Shown: positions 20,401-32,578, numbered from the stretch's first letter. The stretch: 64,000 nucleotides of DNA from Bugulina stolonifera (GCA_935421135.1 OW285195.1:1922001-1986000); one strand, 5' to 3'. A program made the numbers and translations. Notes: generated from the letters alone by a model not told the origin.

Positions 20401-23400
20401 TACAATAAACACATCACACTTGCTGCCAATTACTCTATTTAGCACTCACCTCATGTTCTACTTGTAGACATCTCTGATCAGGTGCTGACTAGTAGGTAGG
20501 TGTCTCTGTTTAGTCTTCCTATAAATATATAAAGTAGCAGGGTGTAAGTTATTTTTTTGCTTCATACCATTATATACAATAAACACATCACAATTGCTGA
20601 CAATTACCTTATTTAGCACTCACCTTATGTTCTACTTGTTGACATCTCTGTTCAGGTGCTGACTAGTAGGTAGGTGTCTCTGTTTAGTTTCCCTATGAAT
20701 ATATAAAGTAGTAGGCTGTAAGTTATTTTGCGCTTCATACCATTATATACAATAAACACATCACAATTGCTGCCAATTACTCTATTTAGCACTCACCTTA
20801 TGTTCTGCTTGTTGACATCTATGATCAGGCGATGACTAGTAGGTAGGTGTCTCTGTTTAGTTTCCCTATAAATATATAAAGTAGTAGGGTGTAAGTTATT
20901 TTGCGCTTCATACCATTATATACAATAAACACATCACAATTGCTGCCAATTACTCTATTTAGCACTCACCTTATGTTCTGCTTGTTGACATCTATGATCA
21001 GGAGCTGACTAGTAGGTAAGTGTCTCTGTTTAGTTTCCCTATAAATATATAAAGTAGTAGGGTGTAAGTTATTTTGCGCTTCATACCATTATATACAATA
21101 AACACATCACAATTGCTGCCAATTACTCTATTTAGCACTCACCTTATGTTCTGCTTGTTGACATCTCTGATCAGGTGCTGACTAGTAGGTAGGTGTCTCT
21201 GTTTAGTCTCCCTATAAATATATAAAGTAGTGGGTGTAAGTTATTTTTTTTGGTTCATACCATTATATACAATAAACACATCACAATTGCTGCCAATTAC
21301 TCTATTTAGCACGCACCTTATGTTCTACTTGTTGACATCTATGATCAGGTGCTGACTAGTAGGTAGGTGTCTCTGTTTAGTCTCCCTATAAATATATAAA
21401 GTAGTGGGTGTAAGTTATTTTGTGCTTCATACTATTATATACAATAAACACATCACAATTGCTGCCAATTACCCTATTTAGCACTCACCTTATGTTCTAC
21501 TTGTTGACATCTATGATCAGGTGCTGACTAGTAGGTAGGTGTCTTTGTTTAGTGGTTAGTTTCCTTATAAATACATAAAGAAGTGGGTGTAAGTTATTTT
21601 TTTTTGCTTCATACCATTATATACAATAAACACATCACAATTGCTGCCAATTACTCTATTTAGCACGCACCTTATGTTCTACTTGTTGACATCTATGATC
21701 AGGTGCTGACTAGTAGGTAGGTGTCTCTGTTTAGTCTCCCTATAAATATATAAAGTAGTGGGTGTAAGTTATTTTTTTGCTTCATACCATTATATACAAT
21801 AAACACATCACACTTGCTGCCAATTACTCTATTTAGCACTCACCTTATGTTCTACTTGTTGACATCTATGATCAGGTGCTGACTAGTAGGTAGGTGTCTC
21901 TGTTTAGTTTCCCTATAAATATATAAAGTAGTAGGCTGTAAGTTATTTTGTGCTTCATACCATTATATACAATAAACACATCACAATTGCTGCCTATTAC
22001 CCTATTTAGCACTCACCTCATGTTCTACTTGTTGACATCTCTGATCAGGTGCTGACTAGTAGGTAGGTGTCTCTGTTTAGTCTTCCTATAAATATATAAA
22101 GTAGCAGGGTGTAAGTTATTTGTTTGCTTCATACCATTATATACAATAAACACATCACAATTGCTGCCAATTACCTTATTTAGCACTCACCTTATGTTCT
22201 ACTTGTTGACATCTATGATCAGGTGCTGACTAGTAGGTGGGTGCCCCTGTTTAGTTTCCCTATAAATATATAAAGTAGTAGGCTGTAAGTTATTTTGTGC
22301 TTCATACCATTATATACAATAAACACATCACAATTGCTGCCAATTACTCTATTTAGCACTCACCTTATGTTCTACTTGTAGACATCTCTGATCAGGTGCT
22401 GACTAGTAGGTAGGTGTCTCTGTTTAGTTTCCCTATAAGTATATAAAGTAGTAGGTGTAAGTTATTTTTTTTGGTTCATACCATTACATACAATAAACAC
22501 ATCACAATTGCTGCCAATTACTCTATTTAGCACGCACCTTATGTTCTACTTGTTGACATCTATGATCAGGTGCTGACTAGTAGGTAGGTGTCTCTGTTTA
22601 GTCTTCCTATAAATATATAAAGTAGTGGGTGTAAGTTATTTTGTGCTTCATACCATTATATACAATAAACACATCACAATTGCTGCCAATTACCCTATTT
22701 AGCACGCACCTTATGTTCTACTTGTTGACATCTATGATCAGGTGCTGACTAGTAGGTAGGTGTCTCTGTTTAGTCTTCCTATAAATATATAAAGTAGCAG
22801 GGTGTAAGTTATTTTTGTGCTTCATACCATTATATACAATAAACACATCACAATTGCTGCCAATAACCCTATTTAGCACGCACCTTATGTTCTACTTGTT
22901 GACATCTCTGATCAGGTGCTGACTAGTAGGTAGGTGTCTCCGTTTAGTCTCCCTATAAATATATAAAGTAGCAGGTTGCAAGTTATTTCGTGCTTCATAC
23001 CATTATATACAATAAACACATCACAATTGCTGCCAATTACTCTATTTAGCACGCACCTTATGTTCTACTTGTTGACATCTCTGATCAGGTGCTGACTAGT
23101 AGGTAGGTGTCTCTGTTTAGTCTCCCTATAAATATATAAAGTAGCAGGTTGCAAGTTATTTCGTGCTTCACACCATTATATACAATAAACACATCACAAT
23201 TGCTGCCAATTACCCTATTTAGCACTCACCTTATGTTCTACTTGTTGACATCTCTGATCAGGTGCTGACTAGTAGGTAGGTGTCTCTGTTTAGTCTCCCT
23301 ATAAATATATAAAGTAGCAGGTTGCAAGTTATTTCGTGCTTCATACCATTATATACAATAAACACATCACAATTGCTGCCAATTACTCTATTTAGCACGC

Positions 23401-26400
23401 ACCTCATGTTCTACTTGTTGACATCTCTGATCAGGTGCTGACTAGTAGGTAGGTGTCTCTGTTTAGTCTTCCTATAAATATATAAAGTAGCAGGGTGTAA
23501 GTTATTTTTTTGCTTCATACCATTATATACAATAAACACATCACAATTGCTGCCAATTACCTTATTTAGCGCTCACCTTATGTTCTACTTGTTGACATCT
23601 CTGATCAGGTGCTGACTAGTAGGTAGGTGTCTCTGTTTAGTCTCCCTATAAATATATAAAGTAGTGGGTGTAAGTTATTTTTTTGCTTCATACCATTATA
23701 TACAATAAACACATCACAATTGCTGCCAATTACCTTATTTAGCATTCACCTTATGTTCTACTTGTTGACATCTCGGATCAGGTGCTGACTAGTAGGTAGG
23801 TGTCTCTGTTTAGTCTTCCTATAAATATATAAAGTAGTGGGTGTAAGTTCATTTTTTGATTCATACCATTATATACAATAAACACATCACACTTGCTGCC
23901 AATTACTCTATTTAGCACTCACCTCATGTTCTACTTGTAGACATCTCTGATCAGGTGCTGACTAGTAGGTAGGTGTCTCTGTTTAGTCTTCCTATAAATA
24001 TATAAAGTAGCAGGGTGTAAGTTATTTTTTTGCTTCATACCATTATATACAATAAACACATCACAATTGCTGCCAATTACCTTATTTAGCACTCACCTTA
24101 TGTTCTACTTGTTGACATCTCTGTTCAGGTGCTGACTAGTAGGTAGGTGTCTCTGTTTAGTTTCCCTATAAATATATAAAGTAGTAGGCTGTAAGTTATT
24201 TTGTGCTTCATACCATTATATACAATAAACACATCACAATTGCTGCCAATAACCCTATTTAGCACTCACCTTATGTTCTACTTGTTGACATCTCTGATCA
24301 GGTGCAGACTAGTAGGTAGGTGTCTCTGTTTAGTCTCCCTATAAATATATAAAGTAGTAGGGTGTAAGTTATTTTGCGCTTCATACCATTATATACAATA
24401 AACACATCACAATTGCTGCCAATTACTCTATTTAGCACTCACCTTATGTTCTGCTTGTTGACATCTATGATCAGGCGATGACTAGTAGGTAGGTGTCTCT
24501 GTTTAGTCTTCCTATAAATATATAAAGTAGTGGGTTGCAAGTTATTTCGTGCTTCATACCATTATATACAATAAACACATCACAATTGCTGCCAATTACT
24601 CTATTTAGCACGCACCTTATGTTCTACTTGTTGACATCTCTGATCAGGTGCTGACTAGTAGGTAGGTGTCTCTGTTTAGTCTCCCTATAAATATATAAAG
24701 TAGCAGGTTGCAAGTTATTTCGTGCTTCATACCATTATATACAATAAACACATCACAATTGCTGCCAATTACCCTATTTAGCACTCACCTTATGTTCTAC
24801 TTGTTGACATCTCTGATCAGGTGCTGACTAGTAGGTAGGTGTCTCTGTTTAGTCTCCCTATAAATATATAAAGTAGCAGGTTGCAAGTTATTTCGTGCTT
24901 CATACCATTATATACAATAAACACATCACAATTGCTGCCAATTACTCTATTTAGCACGCACCTCATGTTCTACTTGTTGACATCTCTGATCAGGTGCTGA
25001 CTAGTAGGTAGGTGTCTCTGTTTAGTTTCCCTATAAATATATAAAGTAGTGGGTGTAAGTTATTTTGTGCTTCATACCATTATATACAATAAACACATCA
25101 CAATTGCTGCCAATTACCCTATTTAGCACTCACCTTATGTTCTACTTGTTGACATCTATGATCAGGTGATGACTAGTAGGTAGGTGTCTCTGTTTAGTCT
25201 CCCTATAAATATATAAAGTAGTGGGTGTAAGTTATTTTTTTGCTTCATACCATTATATACAATAAACACATCACACTTGCTGCCAATTACTCTATTTAGC
25301 ACTCACCTTATGTTCTACTTGTAGACATCTCTGATCAGGTGCTGACTAGTAGGTAGGTGTCTCTGTTTAGTCTTCCTATAAATATATAAAGTAGCAGGGT
25401 GTAAGTTATTTTTTTGCTTCATACCATTATATACAATAAACACATCACAATTGCTGCCAATTACCTTATTTAGCGCTCACCTTATGTTCTACTTGTTGAC
25501 ATCTCTGATCAGGTGCTGACTAGTAGGTAGGTGTCTCTGTTTAGTCTCCCTATAAATATATAAAGTAGTGGGTGTAAGTTATTTTTTTGCTTCATACCAT
25601 TATATACAATAAACACATCACAATTGCTGCCAATTACCTTATTTAGCATTCACCTTATGTTCTACTTGTTGACATCTCGGATCAGGTGCTGACTAGTAGG
25701 TAGGTGTCTCTGTTTAGTCTTCCTATAAATATATAAAGTAGTGGGTGTAAGTTCATTTTTTGCTTCATACCATTATATACAATAAACACATCACACTTGC
25801 TGCCAATTACTCTATTTAGCACTCACCTCATGTTCTACTTGTAGACATCTCTGATCAGGTGCTGACTAGTAGGTAGGTGTCTCTGTTTAGTCTTCCTATA
25901 AATATATAAAGTAGCAGGGTGTAAGTTATTTTTTGCTTCATACCATTATATACAATAAACACATCACAATTGCTGCCAATTACCTTATTTAGCACTCACC
26001 TTATGTTCTACTTGTTGACATCTCTGTTCAGGTGCTGACTAGTAGGTAGGTGTCTCTGTTTAGTTTCCCTATAAATATATAAAGTAGTAGGCTGTAAGTT
26101 ATTTTGTGCTTCATACCATTATATACAATAAACACATCACAATTGCTGCCAATAACCCTATTTAGCACTCACCTTATGTTCTACTTGTTGACATCTCTGA
26201 TCAGGTGCAGACTAGTAGGTAGGTGTCTCTGTTTAGTCTCCCTATAAATATATAAAGTAGTAGGGTGTAAGTTATTTTGCGCTTCATACCATTATATACA
26301 ATAAACACATCACAATTGCTGCCAATTACTCTATTTAGCACTCACCTTATGTTCTGCTTGTTGACATCTATGATCAGGCGATGACTAGTAGGTAGGTGTC

Positions 26401-28605
26401 TCTGTTTAGTCTTCCTATAAATATATAAAGTAGTGGGTTGCAAGTTATTTCGTGCTTCATACCATTATATACAATAAACACATCACAATTGCTGCCAATT
26501 ACTCTATTTAGCACGCACCTTATGTTCTACTTGTTGACATCTCTGATCAGGTGCTGACTAGTAGGTAGGTGTCTCTGTTTAGTCTCCCTATAAATATATA
26601 AAGTAGCAGGTTGCAAGTTATTTCGTGCTTCATACCATTATATACAATAAACACATCACAATTGCTGCCAATTACCCTATTTAGCACTCACCTTATGTTC
26701 TACTTGTTGACATCTCTGATCAGGTGCTGACTAGTAGGTAGGTGTCTCTGTTTAGTCTCCCTATAAATATATAAAGTAGCAGGTTGCAAGTTATTTCGTG
26801 CTTCATACCATTATATACAATAAACACATCACAATTGCTGCCAATTACTCTATTTAGCACGCACCTCATGTTCTACTTGTTGACATCTCTGATCAGGTGC
26901 TGACTAGTAGGTAGGTGTCTCTGTTTAGTTTCCCTATAAATATATAAAGTAGTGGGTGTAAGTTATTTTGTGCTTCATACCATTATATACAATAAACACA
27001 TCACAATTGCTGCCAATTACCCTATTTAGCACTCACCTTATGTTCTACTTGTTGACATCTATGATCAGGTGATGACTAGTAGGTAGGTGTCTCTGTTTAG
27101 TCTCCCTATAAATATATAAAGTAGTGGGTGTAAGTTATTTTTTGCTTCATACCATTATATACAATAAACACATCACACTTGCTGCCAATTACTCTATTTA
27201 GCACTCACCTTATGTTCTACTTGTAGACATCTCTGATCAGGTGCTGACTAGTAGGTAGGTGTCTCTGTTTAGTCTTCCTATAAATATATAAAGTAGCAGG
27301 GTGTAAGTTATTTTTTTGCTTCATACCATTATATACAATAAACACATCACAATTGCTGCCAATTACCTTATTTAGCACTCACCTTATGTTCTACTTGTTG
27401 ACATCTCTGATCAGGTGCTGACTAGTAGGTAGGTGTCTCTGTTTAGTCTCCCTATAAATATATAAAGTAGTGGGTGTAAGTTATTTTTTTGCTTCATACC
27501 ATTATATACAATAAACACATCACAATTGCTGCCAATTACCTTATTTAGCATTCACCTTATGTTCTACTTGTTGACATCTCGGATCAGGTGCTGACTAGTA
27601 GGTAGGTGTCTCTGTTTAGTCTTCCTATAAATATATAAAGTAGTGGGTGTAAGTTCATTTTTTGCTTCATACCATTATATACAATAAACACATCACACTT
27701 GCTGCCAATTACTCTATTTAGCACTCACCTCATGTTCTACTTGTAGACATCTCTGATCAGGTGCTGACTAGTAGGTAGGTGTCTCTGTTTAGTCTTCCTA
27801 TAAATATATAAAGTAGCAGGGTGTAAGTTATTTTTTTGCTTCATACCATTATATACAATAAACACATCACAATTGCTGCCAATTACCTTATTTAGCACTC
27901 ACCTTATGTTCTACTTGTTGACATCTCTGTTCAGGTGCTGACTAGTAGGTAGGTGTCTCTGTTTAGTTTCCCTATAAATATATAAAGTAGTAGGCTGTAA
28001 GTTATTTTGTGCTTCATACCATTATATACAATAAACACATCACAATTGCTGCCAATAACCATATTTAGCACTCACCTTATGTTCTACTTGTTGACATCTC
28101 TGATCAGGTGCAGACTAGTAGGTAGGTGTCTCTGTTTAGTCTCCCTATAAATATATAAAGTAGTAGGGTGTAAGTTATTTTGCGCTTCATACCATTATAT
28201 ACAATAAACACATCACAATTGCTGCCAATTACTCTATTTAGCACTCACCTTATGTTCTGCTTGTTGACATCTATGATCAGGCGATGACTAGTAGGTAGGT
28301 GTCTCTGTTTAGTTTCCCTATAAATATATAAAGTAGTAGGGTGTAAGTTATTTTGCGCTTCATACCATTATATACAATAAACACATCACAATTGCTGCCA
28401 ATTACTCTATTTAGCACTCACCTTATGTTCTGCTTGTTGACATCTATGATCAGGAGCTGACTAGTAGGTAAGTGTCTCTGTTTAGTTTCCCTATAAATAT
28501 ATAAAGTAGTAGGGTGTAAGTTATTTTGTGCTTCATACCATTATATACAATAAACACATCACAATTGCTGCCAATTACCCTATTTAGCACTCACCTTATG
28601 TTCTA
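14411..28605. repeat. Satellite array, right block (about 82 monomers)
   Basis: Same about 174-bp monomer as at 1-3491. Subtype markers show higher-order structure. CTGTTCAGGTGCTG recurs at about 24122, 26028 and 27928, and AGGCGATGACTAG at about 24474, 26378 and 28281, that is every 1.90 kb or 11 monomers. Markers of the left block (GTGGGTGCCCC, CATACTATTATATAC, TAGGTAAGTG) recur in order at about 18763-21541. A variant with GTCTTTGTTTAGTGGTTAG occurs at 14413, 16333 and 21541. The array breaks off mid-monomer at 28605 (TTATGTTCTA). Confidence 0.97.
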
Positions 28606-28960
28606 GGTCCAAATGTGTTTGCTTTTATCTGTCGAGTTCCTGTACTTTTTTTAGTAGATAATATGTGGCTATTATGTCCAGTTTTAAAAGTGTTTTCAGT
28701 TAGGCTTACATATGTCTCTATTTTATTACTGCTGGTGGTTGCGGTCACTTGATAGATTACAAGCTTAATCTATCCTTTTTCACACTCTTACACAGTAGTA
28801 AGAGTGGGAATTAGGAAAGAGTCAAGATTTCGGACAGGCAACATGATTTTCAGAAAGACAAGGCAACAGTATAATCAATGTACATGTATCCTATACGGCT
28901 GATTGAGACATATCTCCACAAACAGGTAGTGCCCGTTGATCTATAGAAGGCATATGACAT
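28606..28960. other. Unique sequence with possible second RT scrap
   Basis: No gene is supported. Around 28925-28960 the plus strand could encode VPVDL-stop-KAYDIV, which recalls reverse-transcriptase motif A, but it is too short to classify. It abuts the LINE fragment that starts near 28961. Confidence 0.4.
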
Positions 28961-30034
28961 AGTCCACACAGATCCTGCGATACACAACTCGTTCATACTC
29001 TTGGACATGTTTCCCATTTGTATGATTTAGGTAACACCATAAACTTACTCATTTTAGATTTTTCGAAAACATTTGATGCAGTAAATCATAGGAAGCTGAT
29101 TTTCAAATTAAAACATATTGGTATCAACAGTACTATTGTCAGCTGAACTTCAAAATTTTTGAATGATCGAAAACAATATGTCACTGTAGAAGGTCAAAAC
29201 TCCAGCTGTCGACCGGTAATATCAGGAGTTCCTCAGGGTTCAGTTTTAGGGCCACTTCTCTTTTTAATTTTTATCAATGATTTGTCTTCACAATTAAAGT
29301 CTCCATGTAGGTTATTTGCAGATGATGTGATCATTTATAACACCGTTAAAAATGCATCAATCTTACAACAAGATTTAAATAAACTAAGAATATGGTCAGA
29401 AAAGTGGCAATGTAGTTTTAATGTCTCAAAGTGTAGTTTTTTACAAATTGGACGGAAAGGACGAAGTGATAAACAAGACTAATTTTTACACCACCAAATT
29501 TTAAAACAAGTTGAATTTCACATGTATCTCGGAGTCTGTCTGCAGTCTAATTTAAAATCGGATCGCAATATTAACAAAATTACCCACACTGCAACACTAA
29601 GGCTAGCTCAACTGCGCAGAATTTTAAAGTATGCAAATATGCTAACACGCAGAGTAGCATATTTAACATTGGTAAGACCTTTGCTAGAGTTTGCAAGCCA
29701 AGTGTGGGACCCTCATCAAAAAAATATAATTAAACAAATTGAAAAGGCACAAAGTAAAGGTCTAAGATTTATTTATAAAATTATAGGGCAAGTTAGTTTT
29801 AAACAGCTGAGGGAAAAGGTAGGCATAAAGTCTTTACAAGAGCGGAGGAAGGAGGCAAGATTGTCACTTTTTTCAAGGTGCCTGGCTGAAGGTATTGAGC
29901 CAACTTTTAATTATAATTTAGATAAGATACGCAAAACAAGACAGGCCGTTAATACATATACACCACACATCAGAACAAATATCTTTTATTCCTCATTTTG
30001 GCCCAGAACCCTGAGAGAGCTACGGTCTGAATGA
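28961..30034 (+). pseudogene. Non-LTR retrotransposon (LINE) reverse-transcriptase fragment, two nonsense codons
   Basis: One continuous frame encodes RT motifs in order: RSCDTQL, LILDFSKTFDAVNH (motif A), GVPQGSVLGPLLF (motif B), FADDVIIY (motif C), then YLGVCLQ, a thumb with RPLLEFASQVWDP and a conserved C-terminal block with LRFIYKI and a SLQERRKEARL-like end. The frame is broken only by TGA at 29144-29146, where related RTs have Trp, and TAA at 29480-29482. The 5' part, including any endonuclease, is missing, as usual for 5'-truncated LINEs. The domain build fits CR1/L2/Jockey-type elements. Non-functional. Confidence 0.9.
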
Positions 30035-30248
30035 ATGACTGAGACTAATAATAACCCGTATATCTCAAAACATAAAAAAATACATAGGCCTATATATATA
30101 AATATCATATAACAAAGAAAAAGATTACAAAAATAGCATTTTTAACATAAAATTAAAAAAAAAACAATCGAGTTCTCACGACTTTACGCACTTTTAAGTG
30201 CGGTCTTTGTGAGAAAATGCATAAAAAACAATATATTATAATAATATC
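30035..30248. other. LINE 3' tail and AT-rich spacer
   Basis: AT-rich with A-runs (30157-30166) and a small hairpin (GCACTTTTAAGTGC at 30189-30202). It ends where the second Polinton terminus begins. Confidence 0.5.
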
Positions 30249-30286
30249 AGTAGTATAGTCAGTGCAGATCTGCACAGACACCCGGC
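30249..30286 (+). repeat. Polinton-type terminus
   Basis: The first 18 bases are identical to the termini at 3492 and 14410, and the next 20 (TCTGCACAGACAC region) are similar. No partner terminus is visible on the far side, so a target duplication cannot be checked. Confidence 0.8.
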
Positions 30287-30289
30287 CAT

Positions 30290-30720
30290 TTCCGCGTCTT
30301 ATTAGCCCTAGATCCAAAAACTCCCCGGGCGGACGACCACTCCACCCGTTCTCTCGCCCCCTCCCCTTCCCTAAACCTCACTCTATGTGCAAAGCCCTAG
30401 AACCTACCCCCCCCCCCCCGATCGCGGGTGGGGTTTCAAAAACCTCATCGGCTGTTCCGTAGAACCCAGTCTAAAGAGCAAACCCCGCGCCCCGTCCCAC
30501 GGCTCGGGCGAGGGGGCGCGCGCGTACGCGCGCGCCCCCCTGCCCCACGAACCTCACCTGTCCTCCCTCCACCCGTCCCTCCCCACCCCTCTCCTCCGCC
30601 TCGCGGCGGTTCTCGTTTGCGAGTCCAGCCGTGGCCCCACGCCGCCCTCCCCCCGCCCTCCCGCCCCAACGACCCGTCACGGCCCTCGCGGGCGGACTGT
30701 CGGCTGGAGTAGGGTGAAGC
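30290..30720. repeat. GC-rich subterminal region
   Basis: A CpG- and C-rich block comparable in composition, though not in sequence, with the TIRs of the 3492-14410 element. Overlapping ORFs on both strands are composition artefacts. Confidence 0.6.
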
Positions 30721-30778
30721 GAAGGAAAATACGGGTTAGAGTAATGGTGTGTGATGTATTCTAGAATAGATGATATGT

Positions 30779-31062
30779 GACTATAACAAATATGAGTAAG
30801 GGTAATGATACACGGGTTTGTTTTAACTTTCAACACGTTTGAGAGTAATAATATAAAATCAAGCGATAAAAAACTTGATATACGACTATGAAGAATATGA
30901 GTAAGGGTAATGATACACGAGTTTGTTTTAATTTTCAATACGTTCGAGAGTAATAATATAAAATTAATCGATAAAAACCGATGTACGACTATGAAAAATA
31001 TGAGTAAGGCTAACGATACACGAGTTTGAGAGTAATAATATAAAATCAATTGATAAGTAGAC
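30779..31062. repeat. 105-bp tandem repeat, about 2.7 copies
   Basis: GAGTAAGGGTAATGATACACG recurs at 30794, 30899 and 31002 (periods 105 and 103), with GAGAGTAATAATATAAAAT in each unit. The last unit is cut short. It lies just 3' of the small gene at 31095. Confidence 0.9.
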
Positions 31063-31094
31063 ACGAATGAGTGTGAATGACAAAAGTGTTTGCC

Positions 31095-31475
31095 TCAAAA
31101 CTGTGCAGTGGCGGGGAGGAGACGCTCGCCGAGGATGGAGTCTAGAATGGCACAATCGTAGAATGTTCTCCCGCTCTTGGAAGTCTTCTGTCCCTTGTAC
31201 ACCATCACGGAGGGGAGGAGCTCTTTCATCGAAACTGCCAGACGTCCCGGAAGGAAGACCTCTCCCTTTCTTTCTTCGTTTCCAATCCGACACTCGTAGG
31301 TGGCAATGGAGTTGCTCGCATTATCACCATCACCGCATCTTGGGACGTATGTGGGTCGGAGCGCGGTCACCACCAGCACAGAACCAACAGGGAATGAAGA
31401 TAGCGTTTGCACTCGAAAAAATTCTTCTAACTGGGCCAAGGTCTTCTTTCTCAAGTCACCGGCCAGCTTTTTCAT
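31095..31475 (-). CDS. Small Polinton early-region protein, paired with the next gene
   Basis: 126 aa from the ATG of MKKLAGDLRK; upstream in-frame codons lack an ATG. Not recognised with certainty. It reads as a small beta-rich domain (VGSVLVVTAL, YECRIGN, VFLPGRL) ending PSVMVYKGQK and GRTFYDC, with an overall plan similar to the product of 31472-31819, so the two may be tandem paralogues. OB-fold single-strand DNA-binding proteins have comparable size and strand pattern, but this is inference. Its ATG overlaps the stop of the upstream gene as ATGA. Confidence 0.6.
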   Translation of the reverse strand: MKKLAGDLRKKTLAQLEEFFRVQTLSSFPVGSVLVVTALRPTYVPRCGDGDNASNSIATYECRIGNEERKGEVFLPGRLAVSMKELLPSVMVYKGQKTSKSGRTFYDCAILDSILGERLLPATAQF

Positions 31476-31819
31476 GGCTGCTCCTGGCAGGGAGCACACG
31501 CTCTCGATACGGTTGAATGTATTTTGTCCTTTAGCGGTCTCCTGCTGTCCAAGTACACCATGATCCTAGGTGGAAGGGTAAGGTCCTTTAGCTCCTCTTC
31601 TTTGACATCCGCTAGCTTGGGCATGGCGTGACGAATGTTGGTGTGAAAGCTGATGCAATGTCTCATCCCCTTGCCATCCACATAGCTTGCCCTGGCTAAG
31701 AATGCTTTTCCGAATGCCGTTTCAACCACCGAACCTCCACTCACTTCTAGCACAGTTCCTGGCTCTAGCTCTGACAGCTTCACCGTTGTCTGCAGAGAGC
31801 TCCTCTTCTCCGCTCCCAT
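31472..31819 (-). CDS. Small Polinton early-region protein, probably second exon of the early gene
   Basis: 115 aa from ATG 31819. The stretch KLSELEPGTVLEVSGG begins a beta-rich domain ending LPPRIMVYLDSR, comparable with the end of the next gene product (LLPSVMVYKGQK). The upstream ORF (31917-32444) ends at a GTAAGT, and a matching acceptor lies just before this ATG, so both may be one spliced protein. The start ATG could also be used alone. An OB-like nucleic-acid-binding role is a guess from size and strand pattern. Confidence 0.6.
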   Translation of the reverse strand: MGAEKRSSLQTTVKLSELEPGTVLEVSGGSVVETAFGKAFLARASYVDGKGMRHCISFHTNIRHAMPKLADVKEEELKDLTLPPRIMVYLDSRRPLKDKIHSTVSRACAPCQEQP

Positions 31820-31823
31820 GCTC

Positions 31824-31920
31824 CTACAATAACGAAAGTGGTGTATATAGATCCGACAAAGCGGTTAAACGGGAGAAAGATGGTACAGAGTTTTATGGAT
31901 ATACGAATAGGGCTACTTAC
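31824..31920 (-). other. Probable 97-nt spliceosomal intron
   Basis: On the minus strand the donor GTAAGTAG starts at 31920 and the acceptor TTATTGTAG ends at 31824. Removal joins the 31917-32444 frame to the 31472-31819 frame without shift, bypassing the TAA that lies within the donor. Inferred from splice consensus and frame only. Confidence 0.6.
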
Positions 31921-32444
31921 ATTAGGGTTGCTGCCACTGCACGAGCTTTCTCCAGGCTTAGTCCCCCGCTCTTTTTCTTCCCCTTGCAAGGGGACTTGGT
32001 AGCTTTTTTTCCCTTCGACGTCTCACCACCATCCATTTCTTCTGTAGCCGTATCGGCTCCGTGGCCATCATCATCATCATCACCATCTCCACCCTCTTCG
32101 TCTGATATTATAATCACCTGGGGTTTCTTCTTTTTCTTAGCACAGATTTCATCTCCTTTCACTTCTTTTCCTTTTGAGCTCTTCCTTTTCTTGGATGTTG
32201 TGGTCTCGCCCCTATCCGAGGCCCGCTCCGGGTAGGACGGAGAGTCCGCCATGTTAGAAAGATCCTTTCGGGCAACACTCCCCACTCCTATTATTTTCCC
32301 CTTCTTCCGTGCCTCTTTTAACGCATCCACCTCTTCTTTCCTCTTCTGACTGCACTCTTCTTCTTCAATAATTCCATCCATTTGTGAGCCCGTTAAACCC
32401 GCGAATAACTCTTCTTGGTTCTGGACTATGTTGTCAGTATCCAT
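31917..32444 (-). CDS. Early-gene protein with NLS runs and SUMO-interaction-like motif
   Basis: 175 aa if unspliced. An N-terminal acidic part holds QEELFAGLTGSQMDG and an EEEE run. A basic linker carries nuclear-localisation-like runs (SKKRKSS about 84-90, KKKKK about 103-107), then VIIISDEE (110-117) followed by a Gly/Asp-rich acidic stretch. The hydrophobic core plus acidic flank fits a SUMO-interacting motif. A second Lys-rich part and LEKARAVAATL end it. The TAA lies inside a splice donor, so it probably continues into 31472-31819. A TATA box at 32527-32533 and the iteron array are upstream. The truncated homologue at 5790-5966 shows it belongs to this element family. Function unknown; a nuclear regulatory or replication role is inferred. 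Confidence 0.7.
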   Translation of the reverse strand: MDTDNIVQNQEELFAGLTGSQMDGIIEEEECSQKRKEEVDALKEARKKGKIIGVGSVARKDLSNMADSPSYPERASDRGETTTSKKRKSSKGKEVKGDEICAKKKKKPQVIIISDEEGGDGDDDDDGHGADTATEEMDGGETSKGKKATKSPCKGKKKSGGLSLEKARAVAATLM

Positions 32445-32526
32445 TGATAATGTACTATTGTAGTAGTGTTCCTGTACAGTAGTGATGTGCTGAACTTTGA
32501 ATGCTGAGACTGTGATCCCACTATCC

Positions 32527-32533
32527 CTTTATA
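32527..32533 (-). promoter_or_regulatory. TATA box of early gene
   Basis: TATAAAG on the minus strand, 83-89 nt before the ATG, with surrounding sequence shared with the promoter at 5736. Confidence 0.7.
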
Positions 32534-32578
32534 CATCTGCTCATTTCTTGACTCCTCCCTTTTTATTATCCAATCCCA

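Noticed and set aside
30262..30764. GC-rich ORFs on both strands near the second Polinton terminus
   Set aside because: Composition artefacts in a C/G-rich non-coding end region.
31067..32235. Plus-strand ORFs opposite the early genes
   Set aside because: Shadows; the minus-strand frames have promoter, splice signals and a homologue at 5790.
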